Origin: Modicisalibacter ilicicola DSM 19980
GTDB taxonomy: Bacteria; Pseudomonadota; Gammaproteobacteria; Pseudomonadales; Halomonadaceae
Length of the DNA stretch: 64,000 bases
Direction of reading: 5' to 3'
Assembly: GCF_900128925.1 (NCBI RefSeq)
Contig: NZ_FQUJ01000004.1
Coordinates: forward strand, 1 to 64,000
Of the stretch, positions 18,220 to 28,312 are shown piece by piece; within the stretch, counting starts at the first letter, position 1, and each line of letters begins with the position of its first letter. The position numbers and the translations under genes are program-made. The notes beneath the pieces were generated by a model. That model did no database searches. It had not been told where the DNA came from and was given only the letters and a program-made list of their open reading frames with translations.

Positions 18220-18242
18220 ATGGCGATGAGCCATCTACCGGT
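18212..18242 (+). terminator. Perfect 13-bp hairpin overlapping the fthC stop
   Basis: ACCGGTAGATGGC (18212-18224), a five-base loop, then its exact complement GCCATCTACCGGT (18230-18242). The fthC stop codon TAG lies inside the left arm. There is no U-tract, so it may act as an mRNA-stabilising or processing structure rather than as an intrinsic terminator. Confidence 0.55.
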
Positions 18243-18301
18243 CGGAAGACAGACAAACTCCAGGCGCGGATGCGGTATCAACAGGTTACGAGAAGCGAGG
18301 C

Positions 18302-18397
18302 TCAGCCTCCGACCACCGCCTGAGCATACCCGGTCGCGACGACGCCGAGCACGAAGATAAGCATCAGCGCCATGATCAGATCAGGCTTGCGTTTCAT
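18302..18397 (-). CDS. Small membrane peptide (31 aa)
   Basis: A short ORF encoding MKRKPDLIMALMLIFVLG followed by VVATGYAQAVVGG. It has a positively charged N-terminus and a single hydrophobic helix (residues ~8-25), a classic small inner-membrane protein. A GGAG sequence lies 10 bases before the ATG. It stands alone between fthC and ilvA. I do not know its function; the clean start, RBS and topology make it more than chance. Confidence 0.65.
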   Translation of the reverse strand: MKRKPDLIMALMLIFVLGVVATGYAQAVVGG

Positions 18398-18689
18398 GGC
18401 CTAACGACTCCGAAAGATTTCACATTGCTGCCTCTTGGCAGGCCCGACTATAGGGCTGCGAAAAAAGAATGACAATAGTCATCGGCATGCCTTTTCACGC
18501 ACGGCCCCGCTGGAAAGCGCTCTGGCGTTAGTACTTCCTTCGCTCTCCCTCGCCTGAGATAGGGTGGGGCCCGCCAAGTGCCTTCCAACGTCATGATAGG
18601 ACGAAAAATGTAAATCAAACGGGTGAAAAGAGGCTTAATATCGTTCAATTAGATAACGCAAGACGCGATGGCCCTGTTGTCGAGTGCAC

Positions 18690-20204
18690 TCATGCCATGA
18701 ACAGGCGGTAGGCCACGTTGTCGCTTTCCTTCCAGTAGCGATAGCCGATCTCGTCGAAATGCTCCTCGACATGCCCTCGGTCCCCGTCGGGAATCTGCAT
18801 GCCGACCAGCACCCGACCATAGGCCGCGCCATGATTGCGGTAGTGGAACAGCGAGATGTTCCAGTCCGCGGGCAGATGGGTGAGGAAGTTCATCAGGGCG
18901 CCGGGGCGCTCGGGAAACTCGAAGCGATAGACCTGCTCGTCGAAGCGCTGCCTGGGGCGACCGCCGCCCAGGTGGCGAATATGCAGCTTGGCCAGCTCAT
19001 TGTCGGTAAGATCCTCCACCGGATAGTCCGCCTCGCGCAGCTTGCGGATCACCTCCTCCCGATCCTCGCCCCCGGGCTTGACCTGCACGCCGACGAAGAT
19101 GTGGGCCTGGTCGGGATCGGCGTAGCGGTAGTTGAACTCGGTGACCATGCGCCGGCCGATGATCTTGCAGAACCTCTTGAAGCTGCCCGGCCGCTCGGGA
19201 ATGGTCACCGCCAGGATCGCCTCGCGCTGCTCGCCGAGCTCGGTGCGCTCGGCGATATGCTGCAGGCGATCGAAGTTGGTGTTGGCCCCGGAGTTGATGC
19301 ACAGCAGCGTCTGGCCCTCGACGCCTCTCTGCTGCACGTACTTCTTGAGGCCGGCCAGGGAAAGGGCCCCCGAGGTTTCGGCCACCGCCCGGGTGTCCTC
19401 GAAGATATCCTTGACCGCGGCGCACATCTCGTCGGTGTTGACGGTGATCACTTCATCGACCAGATCCCGCATGATGGCGAAGGGTGCCTCGCCGATCTGC
19501 GCCACCGCCACCCCCTCGGCGAACACGCCCACCTCCTTGAGGGTCACGCGCTTGCCGGCCTCCAGGGCGGCCTTGAGACAGGCGCTGTCCTCGGCCTCGA
19601 CACCGATGACCTTGATCTCGGGTCGCAGGTACTTGACGTAGGCCGCCACCCCGGCGATCAAGCCACCGCCGCCGACCGGCACGAAGATGGCATCGAGACG
19701 TCCGGCATGCTGGCGCAGGATCTCCATGCCGACCGTGCCTTGCCCGGCGATCACGTCGAGATCGTCGAAGGGCGGCACATAGGTGTAGCCATGCTCCTCG
19801 ATCAATTCCCGGGCGTGGGCCAGCGCCTCGCTGAAGGCATCGCCGCGCAGCACGACCCGGGCGCCCCGGGCCCGCACGGCCTGCACCTTGATCTCCGGGG
19901 TGATGCGCGGCATCACGATGACCGCCTTCACCCCCATCAGTTTCGCCGCCAGCGCCAGTCCCTGGGCGTGGTTGCCCGCCGAGGCGGCAATCACGCCCTT
20001 GGCCTTCTGGGCATCGCTCAGCTGCGCCATGCGATTGTAGGCACCGCGGATCTTGAAGGAGAAGACCGGCTGAAGATCCTCGCGCTTGATCAGTACCTGA
20101 TTGTTGAGGCGACGCGACAGGAAGGGAGCAGGGGTGATGGGTGTCTCGCGAGCCGCTTCGTAGACGCGGGCCTGGAGAATCTTCTTGACGGTGTCTTCGA
20201 GCAT
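18690..20204 (-). CDS. ilvA: Threonine deaminase (biosynthetic)
   Basis: PLP enzyme converting threonine to 2-oxobutanoate, the first step of isoleucine synthesis, feedback-inhibited by isoleucine. The 504-residue protein has the catalytic domain with Lys51 in VFSFKIRGAYN, the glycine loop VPVGGGGLIAGVAAY, and two C-terminal ACT-like regulatory domains (from ~330), so it is the long biosynthetic form. I prefer the ATG at 20204, with CAGGACA upstream; a TTG at 20228 would add eight residues. It is divergent from rpiA. Confidence 0.96.
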   Translation of the reverse strand: MLEDTVKKILQARVYEAARETPITPAPFLSRRLNNQVLIKREDLQPVFSFKIRGAYNRMAQLSDAQKAKGVIAASAGNHAQGLALAAKLMGVKAVIVMPRITPEIKVQAVRARGARVVLRGDAFSEALAHARELIEEHGYTYVPPFDDLDVIAGQGTVGMEILRQHAGRLDAIFVPVGGGGLIAGVAAYVKYLRPEIKVIGVEAEDSACLKAALEAGKRVTLKEVGVFAEGVAVAQIGEAPFAIMRDLVDEVITVNTDEMCAAVKDIFEDTRAVAETSGALSLAGLKKYVQQRGVEGQTLLCINSGANTNFDRLQHIAERTELGEQREAILAVTIPERPGSFKRFCKIIGRRMVTEFNYRYADPDQAHIFVGVQVKPGGEDREEVIRKLREADYPVEDLTDNELAKLHIRHLGGGRPRQRFDEQVYRFEFPERPGALMNFLTHLPADWNISLFHYRNHGAAYGRVLVGMQIPDGDRGHVEEHFDEIGYRYWKESDNVAYRLFMA

Positions 20205-20292
20205 CCGGATGTCCTGAAAGCCGCGCAAGGCGGACGGCTGGCAAAGTTCCCATTGTTAACAGAGGCGGCTGACCACCGTCCAGCCTCGGCGG

Positions 20293-20320
20293 TTACCGCG
20301 ACCATGGGATCGCCTATAAT
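20293..20320 (+). promoter_or_regulatory. Probable rpiA promoter
   Basis: A consensus -10 TATAAT (20315-20320) lies 33 bases before the rpiA start, with a weak -35 TTACCG (20293-20298) and a 16-base spacer. Confidence 0.5.
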
Positions 20321-20352
20321 GGCATTTTTACCACTGGCCAACGAGTCCTCTC

Positions 20353-21033
20353 ATGAATCAGAACGCCCTCAAGCGTGCGGTGGCCGTCGCCGCCATCGAT
20401 GAAATCCGACCTCTGCTGGCCAAGGACAGCGTGATCGGCGTAGGTACCGGCTCCACGGCCGACCACTTCATCGACCTGCTCGCCGAGCTGCGTCACGATT
20501 TCCAGGGCGCGGTGGCCAGCTCCAGGGCAAGCGCGGAACGCCTGAAAGGCCACGGTATCGATGTCTTCGAGCTCAATCATGTCGGCACCGTCCCCGTCTA
20601 TGTCGATGGCGCGGACGAGATCAATCCGCGCCTGGAGATGATCAAGGGCGGTGGCGCGGCACTGACCCGGGAGAAGATCGTCGCCGCCTGTGCCGAGCGC
20701 TTCATCTGCATCGCCGACGCCTCCAAGCGGGTCGAGGTGCTGGGGGGGTACCCCCTGCCCGTCGAGGTGATCCCCATGGCGCGCTCCTACGTCGCCCGGG
20801 AACTGGTCACGCGCAGCATCACGCCGGTCTATCGCGACGGCGTGATCACCGACAACGGCAACCAGATCCTCGACTGCTACGACTTCTTGATCGAAGAGCC
20901 CCGGGAGATCGAGTTTGCACTCAACAACATCGTCGGCGTGGTGACCAACGGCCTGTTTGCCCATCGCCCCGCGGACCTGCTGCTGCTGGGCACCGACCAG
21001 GGAGTGGAACGCCTGACGAAACATGAAGAGTGA
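20353..21033 (+). CDS. rpiA: Ribose-5-phosphate isomerase A
   Basis: Interconverts ribose-5-phosphate and ribulose-5-phosphate in the pentose phosphate pathway. The 226-residue protein has the phosphate loop [13 protein letters not shown], the catalytic-site segment [24 protein letters not shown] and the C-terminal [21 protein letters not shown]. The ilvA-rpiA divergent pair is common in gammaproteobacteria. It converges on waaA with only four bases between the stops. Confidence 0.98.
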   Translation: MNQNALKRAVAVAAIDEIRPLLAKDSVIGVGTGSTADHFIDLLAELRHDFQGAVASSRASAERLKGHGIDVFELNHVGTVPVYVDGADEINPRLEMIKGGGAALTREKIVAACAERFICIADASKRVEVLGGYPLPVEVIPMARSYVARELVTRSITPVYRDGVITDNGNQILDCYDFLIEEPREIEFALNNIVGVVTNGLFAHRPADLLLLGTDQGVERLTKHEE

Positions 21034-21037
21034 GCGC

Positions 21038-22315
21038 TTACTTGCGAAGGAAGCTGTCCAGGCCTTCCAGGGTGCGCTGCAGCGCACCTTGATTCGCGGC
21101 AATGACCTCTCTCCCCGCCACCCCCTGGCGGTGGCGTGCCTCCGGATCGTCCATCAGCGCGATCAACGCCTCGCCGAGAGCGAAGGCGTCTGCCACCTCG
21201 ATCAGTGCCCCGGCCTCGCGCAATACCTCGGCGACATCCTCGAAATTGGCCAGTTCCGGGCCACTGAGCACCGCCACGCCCAGGGAGGCCGGCTCGAGCA
21301 GGTTGTGACCGCCGATGGGCACCAGACTGCCACCGACAAAGGCGAGATCGGCGGTGCCGTAGAGCGCCATCAGTTCGCCCATGGTGTCCCCCAGATAGAC
21401 CGTGGTGTCGGCCTGCACCGGCTCGTCCAGGGAGCGCCGGGCCACGCGCTCGCCCCGGCGCCGGCAGAGGGCGGCGACCTCCTCGAAGCGCTGCGGATGA
21501 CGCGGCACCAGGATCAGCAGCGCGTCGGGATGGTGTTCGCGTAACCCGGCATGCGCCATCAGTACCTGCTCGTCCTCGCCGGCATGGGTCGAGGCCGCGA
21601 TCCAAACCGGACGCGTCTCCCTCTCAATGCGTAAGCGCTCACTATCAATGCAAGTAGCGTCGTCAAGGGGTATATCGAACTTCAGCGAGCCGACGACCGA
21701 TGTTCGCTCAACCGGCATGCCCAGGGTGCGAAAGCGCTCGGCGTCCTGTTCGGACTTGGCGGCCAGCCAGTCGACCTTGCCCAGCGCATCCGCCATCAGC
21801 GCACGAACACGCTGGTAACCCCGCAGACCCTTTGCCGACAGCCGACCGTTGACCACCGCCACCGGGATACCTCGCCGATGGCACGCGTGCAGCAGATTGG
21901 GCCACAGTTCGGTCTCGAAGAAGAGGGCCATCTCCGGTCGCAACCGGGCGATGAAGCGATCGGCCGCGCCCGGAAAGTCCAAAGGGACGAAGTAATGACT
22001 CACTTCGTCTTCAAAAAGCGATTTGACTCGCTCGGCGCCAGTCGCCGTCATGGTCGTGACGACCAGGCGATGGCGGGGATAGCGCTGCCTCAGGGACTCG
22101 ATCAGAGGGCGCGCCGCCTGCACCTCGCCCACCGAGGCGGCATGCAGCCACAGTCTGGGGCATCCACTCTCTGAAACGATCGCCCCCAGCCGTTCGCGGC
22201 GCAGGTGAGTAGGCACCCACTCACGCCACACGCGTCGCCATACAAGAGGGGAGAGCAGATAGAGTGCCGCACTGTATAGCCAGCGTGCCCACGGGTATCG
22301 ACGTGGCCCGGCCAT
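21038..22315 (-). CDS. waaA: 3-deoxy-D-manno-octulosonic acid (Kdo) transferase
   Basis: Inner-membrane-associated GT30 enzyme attaching Kdo to lipid IVA from CMP-Kdo. The 425-residue chain has an N-terminal hydrophobic anchor (WLYSAALYLLSPLVWRR), then GT-B domains with ASVGEVQAARPLIESL, FFETELWPNLL and the C-terminal FVGGSLVPIGGHNLLEPA. Only one Kdo kinase-type partner lies nearby (kdkA), a set-up associated in Haemophilus and Bordetella with monofunctional WaaA; here that is inference. It abuts hldE directly (start at 22315, hldE stop at 22316). Confidence 0.96.
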   Translation of the reverse strand: MAGPRRYPWARWLYSAALYLLSPLVWRRVWREWVPTHLRRERLGAIVSESGCPRLWLHAASVGEVQAARPLIESLRQRYPRHRLVVTTMTATGAERVKSLFEDEVSHYFVPLDFPGAADRFIARLRPEMALFFETELWPNLLHACHRRGIPVAVVNGRLSAKGLRGYQRVRALMADALGKVDWLAAKSEQDAERFRTLGMPVERTSVVGSLKFDIPLDDATCIDSERLRIERETRPVWIAASTHAGEDEQVLMAHAGLREHHPDALLILVPRHPQRFEEVAALCRRRGERVARRSLDEPVQADTTVYLGDTMGELMALYGTADLAFVGGSLVPIGGHNLLEPASLGVAVLSGPELANFEDVAEVLREAGALIEVADAFALGEALIALMDDPEARHRQGVAGREVIAANQGALQRTLEGLDSFLRK

Positions 22316-23746
22316 CTAGCGCTCGCGATCGAGGATGGTCGCGATCATCGCCGTGGTAGAGACGCCATCCTCGAAGTCCAGCACCTTGACCTCGCCGCCG
22401 TTGGCGATGACCGCCTCGCCGCCGGCAATCTCGTCGGGCCGATAGTCGCCGCCCTTGACCAGGACGTCGGGCAGCAGCGTCTCGATCAGGCGTGCCGGCG
22501 TGTCCTCGCCGAAGGCGACCACCCAATCCACGGCCCCCAGGCCACTGAGCACCTGCATGCGCCGCGGCAAGGGATTGATCGGCCGGCGCGGCCCCTTGAG
22601 CCGGGCAATGGAGGCGTCGTCGTTGACCGCCACGACCAGGCGATCGCCGAGCCGTCGCGCCTGCTCGAGATAGGCGACATGACCGGCGTGCAGGATGTCG
22701 AAGCAGCCGTTGGTCATGACCACGCGTTCACCCCGCGCCTGGGCGGCCTGTACCGCCTCGATCAACGCCGGCTCCTCGATCACCCCGAACTCCGCCAGCT
22801 TGTCGCCATGCAGGGCGGTGTAGAGTTCGGCAACGGACAAGGTCGCGGTGCCCGGCTTGGCCACCACCAGGCCGGCCGCCAGGTTGGCCAGGGTCATCGC
22901 CTCGGGGTAGCCGTGCCCGGCCGCCAGCGCCAGCCCCAGTACACCGATCACCGTGTCGCCGGCCCCGGTGACATCGAAGACCTCCCGGGCTCGGGTCGGC
23001 AGATGCAGCGGAGCGTGCCCCGCCCGGATCAGGGTCATGCCCTTCTCGCTGCGGGTGATGAGCAGGGCCTCGAGATCGAGTTCGCCACGCAGATGCTCGC
23101 CCTTCTCGGCCAGCTCGGCATCGTCGCGACAGGGGCCGACCACGGCCTCGAACTCCCCGAGATTGGGGGTGATGACACTGGCGCCACGGTAGCGCCGGAA
23201 ATCGCTGCCCTTGGGGTCGACCAGCACCCGCTTGCCGGCGGCACGCACCAGGGCGATCAGCTCCTCGACCCGGTTGAGGGTCCCCTTGCCGTAATCGGAG
23301 AGGATGACCAGGTCGGTGTCGGTCAGCGCCGCCTCGACCCGCGCGAGCATCTCCCGGGTGTCCACGCCGGACACGTTCTCCTCGAAGTCGAGGCGGATCA
23401 ATTGCTGGTTGCGGCTCATGACCCGTAGCTTGGTGATCGTGGGTATCGCAGTGCTGTGCTGAAAGTGAACGCTCACTTCGGCGTCTTCCAGGCGTGCCGT
23501 GAGCAGATCGGCGTTACCATCCTCCCCCACCAGCCCGGCCAGGGCGGCATGCCCCCCCAGGGAAGCGATGTTGAGAGCCACGTTGGCGGCACCGCCGGGG
23601 CGGTCCTCGGCATCCCCCACCCGCACCACGGGCACCGGCGCCTCAGGGGAGATACGCGAGGTACCGCCATGCCAGTAGCGATCGAGCATGACATCGCCCA
23701 CCACCAGCAGGCGGGCCTGTTCCAGGGCAGTCAGATCAAACTTCAT
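22316..23746 (-). CDS. hldE: Bifunctional heptose 7-phosphate kinase / heptose 1-phosphate adenylyltransferase
   Basis: Makes ADP-heptose precursor: the N-terminal PfkB-type kinase (residues 1-~320, with [12 protein letters not shown] and [11 protein letters not shown]) makes the 1,7-bisphosphate. The C-terminal nucleotidyltransferase (from ~340, [16 protein letters not shown]) adenylates the 1-phosphate after GmhB acts; gmhB is also in this window at 36.4 kb. The 476-residue length equals the E. coli fusion enzyme (477). The start ATG at 23746 overlaps the stop of the upstream heptosyltransferase gene by 11 bases. Confidence 0.97.
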   Translation of the reverse strand: MKFDLTALEQARLLVVGDVMLDRYWHGGTSRISPEAPVPVVRVGDAEDRPGGAANVALNIASLGGHAALAGLVGEDGNADLLTARLEDAEVSVHFQHSTAIPTITKLRVMSRNQQLIRLDFEENVSGVDTREMLARVEAALTDTDLVILSDYGKGTLNRVEELIALVRAAGKRVLVDPKGSDFRRYRGASVITPNLGEFEAVVGPCRDDAELAEKGEHLRGELDLEALLITRSEKGMTLIRAGHAPLHLPTRAREVFDVTGAGDTVIGVLGLALAAGHGYPEAMTLANLAAGLVVAKPGTATLSVAELYTALHGDKLAEFGVIEEPALIEAVQAAQARGERVVMTNGCFDILHAGHVAYLEQARRLGDRLVVAVNDDASIARLKGPRRPINPLPRRMQVLSGLGAVDWVVAFGEDTPARLIETLLPDVLVKGGDYRPDEIAGGEAVIANGGEVKVLDFEDGVSTTAMIATILDRER

Positions 23747-24842
23747 GTGGGGGCTCCATGGTCGTGGCATCGGGGCGAGAGGCCAGCAGCACATCGAGGC
23801 GTTCGATGACGTCTTCTGCCTGGATCAGCGCCATCGCGTCCGGGTGGCGGACACGCTCTCCCCAGTCGATCTCGTCGGGCTCCTTGTGCAGGTAGGTGCG
23901 CACCGCCTCGGGATAGCGATCGACGACGAAGTCGCGCCAGCCATAGGGGGCCGCGCGATCCGGGTTGGTCGTGGCATAGAGGCCCACGGTAGGCGTGCCC
24001 AGGGCATTGGCCATATGTACAGGCCCCGAGTCCGGGGCGATCACCACGTCGGCGCGATCGATCAAGGCCAGCAAGCCCTTCAGCGAGCTCTTGCCGATGG
24101 CATCGATGACTGCCTCCGAAGCCGCCAGGGCACGAATGCGCTCGCCCATCTCCCGTTCCTGGGAACTGCTGCCGCCGCTGAGCAGGGTCTTCAGACCATA
24201 CTGGGTCCACAGGTGCTCGATGACCGTGGCGTACCCTTCCGCCGACCAGTTGCGGAAATTGCGCAGGCGCGGATTGGCGCAAGGGCTGATCAGCGCATAG
24301 GCGGTCTCGCCGGTCAGGCGCGAAGCCTCGGCGTAGGCGGTCTCGGGAATCGGCAGATTCCATTCGGGGCATCCGGTGATGGCCGGATCGACCCCCAATG
24401 CCCGGGCGAAGTCCATGAACGACTCGAGCACGTGGGCGCGCGGGTGGGGCTCCAGCTGTCGATGCGTGAACCAGTGTTGCCAATCCTTGGAGCGGGCCTT
24501 GTCGTAGCCGATCCGCACCTCCGCCTTCACCCCCAGGGAGAGGGCGCTCGCCCGCAGGGCCTGCTGCATGTGCAGCAGCACGTCGAATCGCCTATCGCCA
24601 AGCTCGCGCCAGAGTGCACGCATGCCCGAAAATCCGCTGGCCTTGTCGTAGACGATGAACTCGACCCCGGAGAGGCCAGAAAGTAGACTGTGCTCCCCCT
24701 TACCGATGATCCAGGTAATACGCAGCTCGGGCCACTGACGCTGCAGCGCACGCACGGTAGGAACCAGATTGCAGACATCGCCCAGCGCGGAGAGCCGCAA
24801 CACGCAGAGATGCGTGGGACGGGCGGGCAGAGGGTGCTTCAT
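23736..24842 (-). CDS. ADP-heptose:LPS heptosyltransferase I-like (OpsX/WaaC type, GT9)
   Basis: A 368-residue GT9 glycosyltransferase expected to add the first heptose to Kdo. It shows [19 protein letters not shown] at the N-terminus and [10 protein letters not shown] plus [20 protein letters not shown] in the donor domain. The detailed layout resembles Haemophilus OpsX, which acts on single, phosphorylated Kdo and is likewise beside kdkA. The start at 24842 shares a CATG palindrome with the start of kdkA on the opposite strand. Longer in-frame starts exist but would reach into kdkA. Confidence 0.88.
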   Translation of the reverse strand: MKHPLPARPTHLCVLRLSALGDVCNLVPTVRALQRQWPELRITWIIGKGEHSLLSGLSGVEFIVYDKASGFSGMRALWRELGDRRFDVLLHMQQALRASALSLGVKAEVRIGYDKARSKDWQHWFTHRQLEPHPRAHVLESFMDFARALGVDPAITGCPEWNLPIPETAYAEASRLTGETAYALISPCANPRLRNFRNWSAEGYATVIEHLWTQYGLKTLLSGGSSSQEREMGERIRALAASEAVIDAIGKSSLKGLLALIDRADVVIAPDSGPVHMANALGTPTVGLYATTNPDRAAPYGWRDFVVDRYPEAVRTYLHKEPDEIDWGERVRHPDAMALIQAEDVIERLDVLLASRPDATTMEPPHEV

Positions 24843-25572
24843 GCGGTTGGCGACGCTCCAGTCGGGAAAAGAATTTATCTTATACGATGCCGGCATTCTA
24901 TGGGACGCCAACGGCACGCGACAAATCAAGCCCGATCCGGCCTGGTTCACCGCCGCATTCTGGCAGGCCCGCGGGGCGGTCATCGGCCAGGCGCCGGGGC
25001 GTGGCTCGAGTCTGTTCGTGGACGCCGCCGGCCTGGCCGCCGGTGATCGGCAGTGGGTACTGCGCGGCTATCGCCGGGGCGGCTTCGCCGCACGTCTTAG
25101 CGACTCGCGCTATCTCTGGCTAGGGCTAGAACGTACCCGGGCCTTCCGAGAGCTGCGCCTGACCGCCCTGCTGCATGAAGAGGGGCTTCCCGTGCCGCAA
25201 CCGATCGCCGGGCTCGTGCGACGCCATGGGCCCAGCTACGAAGCGGCCCTGCTGACGGTGCGCCTGATCGGTGCCAGAACCCTGGCGGAACTGCTTCCCG
25301 AAGCCGATGCCGCGCTGCTGGAGCGTGTGGGCACGACCATTCGCCGATTTCACCGGGCCGGGCTGGATCATGTCGATCTCAACGCCCGCAACCTGCTCGT
25401 GACGGCGGATGGACGGGTCTGGCTGATCGACCTGGATCGTTGCCGTCTGCGCCGCCCCGGACGCTGGCAGCAAGCCAACCTGGCACGCCTCGAGCGCTCG
25501 CTGGCACGTTTCTCGCCCGATGACGCCAGGACCGGCTGGCGGCCGTTGTGGCAGGGCTACCATCAATCGTAA
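24841..25572 (+). CDS. kdkA: 3-deoxy-D-manno-octulosonic acid kinase
   Basis: Phosphorylates position 4 of the inner-core Kdo. The 243-residue protein is kinase-like, with the catalytic loop HVDLNARNLL and the metal-binding WLIDLDRCRLR. GRGSSLF and WVLRGYRRGGFAARLS match the KdkA N-lobe, and FR..LTALLHEEGLPVPQPIA follows. The start ATG at 24841 is preceded by GCAGAGGGTG. It is the first of a plus-strand run (kdkA, yejM-like, two glycosyltransferases, OpgB-like) and starts within the start codon of the divergent heptosyltransferase. Confidence 0.93.
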   Translation: MRLATLQSGKEFILYDAGILWDANGTRQIKPDPAWFTAAFWQARGAVIGQAPGRGSSLFVDAAGLAAGDRQWVLRGYRRGGFAARLSDSRYLWLGLERTRAFRELRLTALLHEEGLPVPQPIAGLVRRHGPSYEAALLTVRLIGARTLAELLPEADAALLERVGTTIRRFHRAGLDHVDLNARNLLVTADGRVWLIDLDRCRLRRPGRWQQANLARLERSLARFSPDDARTGWRPLWQGYHQS

Positions 25573-25589
25573 CGAGTTCACACCGATCC

Positions 25590-27449
25590 ATGTCCGATAC
25601 CCTCCTCTCCCCCCGCAGGCAGCGTCTGCGGGCCAGTCTCGCCTTCGCACTGGTCAACCTGCTGCCGGTCTGGCTCATCGCCCTGCGCTACGTCCCCTAT
25701 CTGGAAGTGCCCGGGGATGTGCTCGGCGTGAGCTACCTGATCCTGACCTGGACAGGGCATTTCGCGCTGCTCGTGTTGCTGGCCTGGATACCGTTGGGCC
25801 TGCTTGCGCTGGTCGTGCCCCGCCGCGTGCTGTGGCTCCCCGCCGCGCTGCTGGCCACCGCCGGGCTGTGGCTGTTGCTGCTTGACACCGGGGTCTACGC
25901 GCAATATCGCTTCCATATAAACCATTTCATGGTATCGCTGTTTCTCAATGACAAGAACGGCGATATCTTCAGCTTCACGCTCTCCACCTGGCTCACCGTG
26001 GGTGGTATCGCCCTGGGCTTGCTGATCGCCGAGGCCTGGCTGGCCGCACGGCTGTTTGCCTCCCCGCGTACCTGGCGCCTGCCGCTCTGGCGGGGCGTGA
26101 CGCTGCTGATGGTGGCGATGATCGCCAGTCATGCGGTCCACGTCGTGGCCGACGCCCGCTATCGCAAGAGCGTCACCCAGCAGGTCGGCATCTATCCATT
26201 GCTGTTTCCGGCGACCGCCAAGGATTTCATGAAGGAGCATGGCTGGCTCGACCCTCGGGCGGCCCGGGCGGATCAGGTCAATCTCAACCGGCAGACGGCA
26301 GACACGCTTCGCTGGCCGAAGGCTCCTCTCGAATGCACTCCGGGAGACGACCCGCCGAACGTGCTGTTCATCCTCATCGACTCCTGGCGACATGACGAGT
26401 ACGGCCCCGGGAACACCCCGGCGATGCATGCTGCCCTGGCAGACGAGGGCCGCCGTTACACGAACCACTACAGCGGCGGCAACGCCACCCGCACCGGCGT
26501 GATGAGCCTGTTCTACGGCCTGACCGGCAACTATTATCGGCTGCTGCAGGACACCCAGACACCGTCGCTGCTGGTCTCGCGACTGCAGGAGCAGGGCTAC
26601 GACCTGGGCATCTTCAGCTCGGCCAGCCTGGACAGCGTCGGCTTCGATCGTTCCATCTTCGCCTCGGTAGCCGAACTCCCCTCGGCGGCGCCGGGCGATA
26701 CGCCGGTGGCCCGGGACCGCAACATGACCAAGGCCTGGCTCGACTGGCAGGCCAAACGCCGCCGCGAGAACACCCCCGCGCCCTGGCTCAGCCTGCTGTT
26801 CTACGACGCCCCCCACGGCTACAGCGTACCGGAACGCATGGAATTGCCCTTCCAGCCCGCCGCGGCAACCATGGACTACCTGAAACTGGGGCCGGATACG
26901 GACCCGGCACCGTATCGCAACCTGCATCGCAATGCCGTCTATTTCGATGACCAGTTGATCGCTCGGGTCATCGAAGACCTCAAGACCAGCGGGGAGTGGG
27001 ACGACACCGTGCTGGTGGTCACCGGCGATCATGGCCAATCGTTCAACGATTTCGGCCACAACTACTGGGGGCACAACAGTCATTTCGCCGCGCCCCAGAT
27101 CCGGGTACCGATGATCCTGCACGGCCCGGGTATTGCCAGCGGTGAACACGACGGGACCACGAGCCACCTGGATGCGGTGCCGACCCTGATGCGCCACGTG
27201 CTGGGTTGTTCGAACCCCAGCAGCGATTACAGCCATGGGCGCGACATGCTGCAGGCCGATCTCGATCACGACTGGGTCGTCGCCAGCAGCTATCTCGACT
27301 ATGCGGTCATCGAGAAGGAGCGCATCACGGTGATCGATGGCACCGGCGGCTGGAGGGTGGTCGATCGACGACTCGATCCGCTGGAGGAGACGATTTCCCC
27401 GGCGGTGTTCGAGGCCATGCAGGCGCTCAAGCGTTTCTATGCGCAATAA
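25590..27449 (+). CDS. yejM: YejM/PbgA-like inner-membrane protein (DUF3413 plus sulfatase fold)
   Basis: A 619-residue protein with about five membrane segments in the first ~200 residues, then a periplasmic alkaline phosphatase/sulfatase-fold domain (from ~250: NVLFILIDSWRHDEYG, later VLVVTGDHGQSFND). This architecture is that of YejM (PbgA/LapC), which senses LPS and controls LpxC degradation through LapB in Enterobacteria. Position in an LPS-core island supports such a role. In E. coli YejM the sulfatase site is not used as a hydrolase; here many ligand-like residues (Asp, His) remain, so activity is open. The start at 25590 is 17 bases after kdkA. Confidence 0.85.
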   Translation: MSDTLLSPRRQRLRASLAFALVNLLPVWLIALRYVPYLEVPGDVLGVSYLILTWTGHFALLVLLAWIPLGLLALVVPRRVLWLPAALLATAGLWLLLLDTGVYAQYRFHINHFMVSLFLNDKNGDIFSFTLSTWLTVGGIALGLLIAEAWLAARLFASPRTWRLPLWRGVTLLMVAMIASHAVHVVADARYRKSVTQQVGIYPLLFPATAKDFMKEHGWLDPRAARADQVNLNRQTADTLRWPKAPLECTPGDDPPNVLFILIDSWRHDEYGPGNTPAMHAALADEGRRYTNHYSGGNATRTGVMSLFYGLTGNYYRLLQDTQTPSLLVSRLQEQGYDLGIFSSASLDSVGFDRSIFASVAELPSAAPGDTPVARDRNMTKAWLDWQAKRRRENTPAPWLSLLFYDAPHGYSVPERMELPFQPAAATMDYLKLGPDTDPAPYRNLHRNAVYFDDQLIARVIEDLKTSGEWDDTVLVVTGDHGQSFNDFGHNYWGHNSHFAAPQIRVPMILHGPGIASGEHDGTTSHLDAVPTLMRHVLGCSNPSSDYSHGRDMLQADLDHDWVVASSYLDYAVIEKERITVIDGTGGWRVVDRRLDPLEETISPAVFEAMQALKRFYAQ

Positions 27450-27523
27450 GAGGGCCGCGATCCCGGGCGCCTCTTGCTAAGATGCCTGGGCCACCGAGTG
27501 TCACCACCGCGACGAGGAGACCT

Positions 27524-28312
27524 ATGGCCAACATCACCGGCGTGGTCATCACCCTGAACGAGGCCGCGAACATCGAGGCCTGCCTGGCATCCCTGGCGCG
27601 GGTCTGCGACGAGCTGATCGTCGTCGATTCCGGCTCCACGGATGAGACCTGTCGGCTCGCCGAACGGGCCGGGGCTCGCCTGATCAAGCAACCCTACCTG
27701 GGTGATGGCCCCCAGAAGAACGTGGGGCCTGCCCAGGCCAGCCACCGCTGGGTGCTGTCCCTCGATGCCGATGAGCGGCTGACCGACGAGGTCGTGGCAG
27801 CCATCGAGCGTCTCGATCTGGAAGACAGCAAATGCGAAGCGTTCTCATTCAGGCGGCGCAACCATCTCGGCTCGCGCTGGATCAGAACCTGTGGCTGGTA
27901 TCCCGACCATTGCGTACGGCTGTTCGACAGGAAGCGTACGGCGTTCTCCAACAGCCGCCAGCACGCCTCGATCACGGCCAGCCAAGTCACCCGGCTGGAT
28001 GCCGATATCGAACACTACTCCTTTGCCAACCTCGCGGAGCTGTTCACCAAGGCCAGTGGGCGGTTCTCCACCCGCGCGGCCAAGATCATGTACCTCAAGG
28101 GCAAGCGGGCGAATTCCCTGTCGCCCTTCCTGCATGGCGCCAACGCCTTCCTGCGCAAGTACGTGTTCCAGCGCGGCTTCACCTCGGGCCTCGATGGTGC
28201 CTCCATCGCCCTCTCTTCCGCGGTGAACGCCTACCTGAAGTATGCCAAGCTGCTGGAGCTGCAGCGCGATCGCCAGGTGCGCGACGCCGAGGACTTCGAT
28301 CGGATATGGTAA
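27524..28312 (+). CDS. Family 2 glycosyltransferase, WaaE/KdtX-like
   Basis: A 262-residue GT2 enzyme: VVITLNEAANIEACLASL and LIVVDSGSTDETC form the nucleotide site, and LSLDADERLTDE carries the DxD motif. Similar short GT2 proteins (WaaE/KdtX) add a glucose to the first heptose of the LPS core; that substrate is inferred from context. GAGGAG lies five bases before the ATG at 27524. Its stop overlaps the next gene's start region (ATGGTAATG). Confidence 0.88.
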   Translation: MANITGVVITLNEAANIEACLASLARVCDELIVVDSGSTDETCRLAERAGARLIKQPYLGDGPQKNVGPAQASHRWVLSLDADERLTDEVVAAIERLDLEDSKCEAFSFRRRNHLGSRWIRTCGWYPDHCVRLFDRKRTAFSNSRQHASITASQVTRLDADIEHYSFANLAELFTKASGRFSTRAAKIMYLKGKRANSLSPFLHGANAFLRKYVFQRGFTSGLDGASIALSSAVNAYLKYAKLLELQRDRQVRDAEDFDRIW

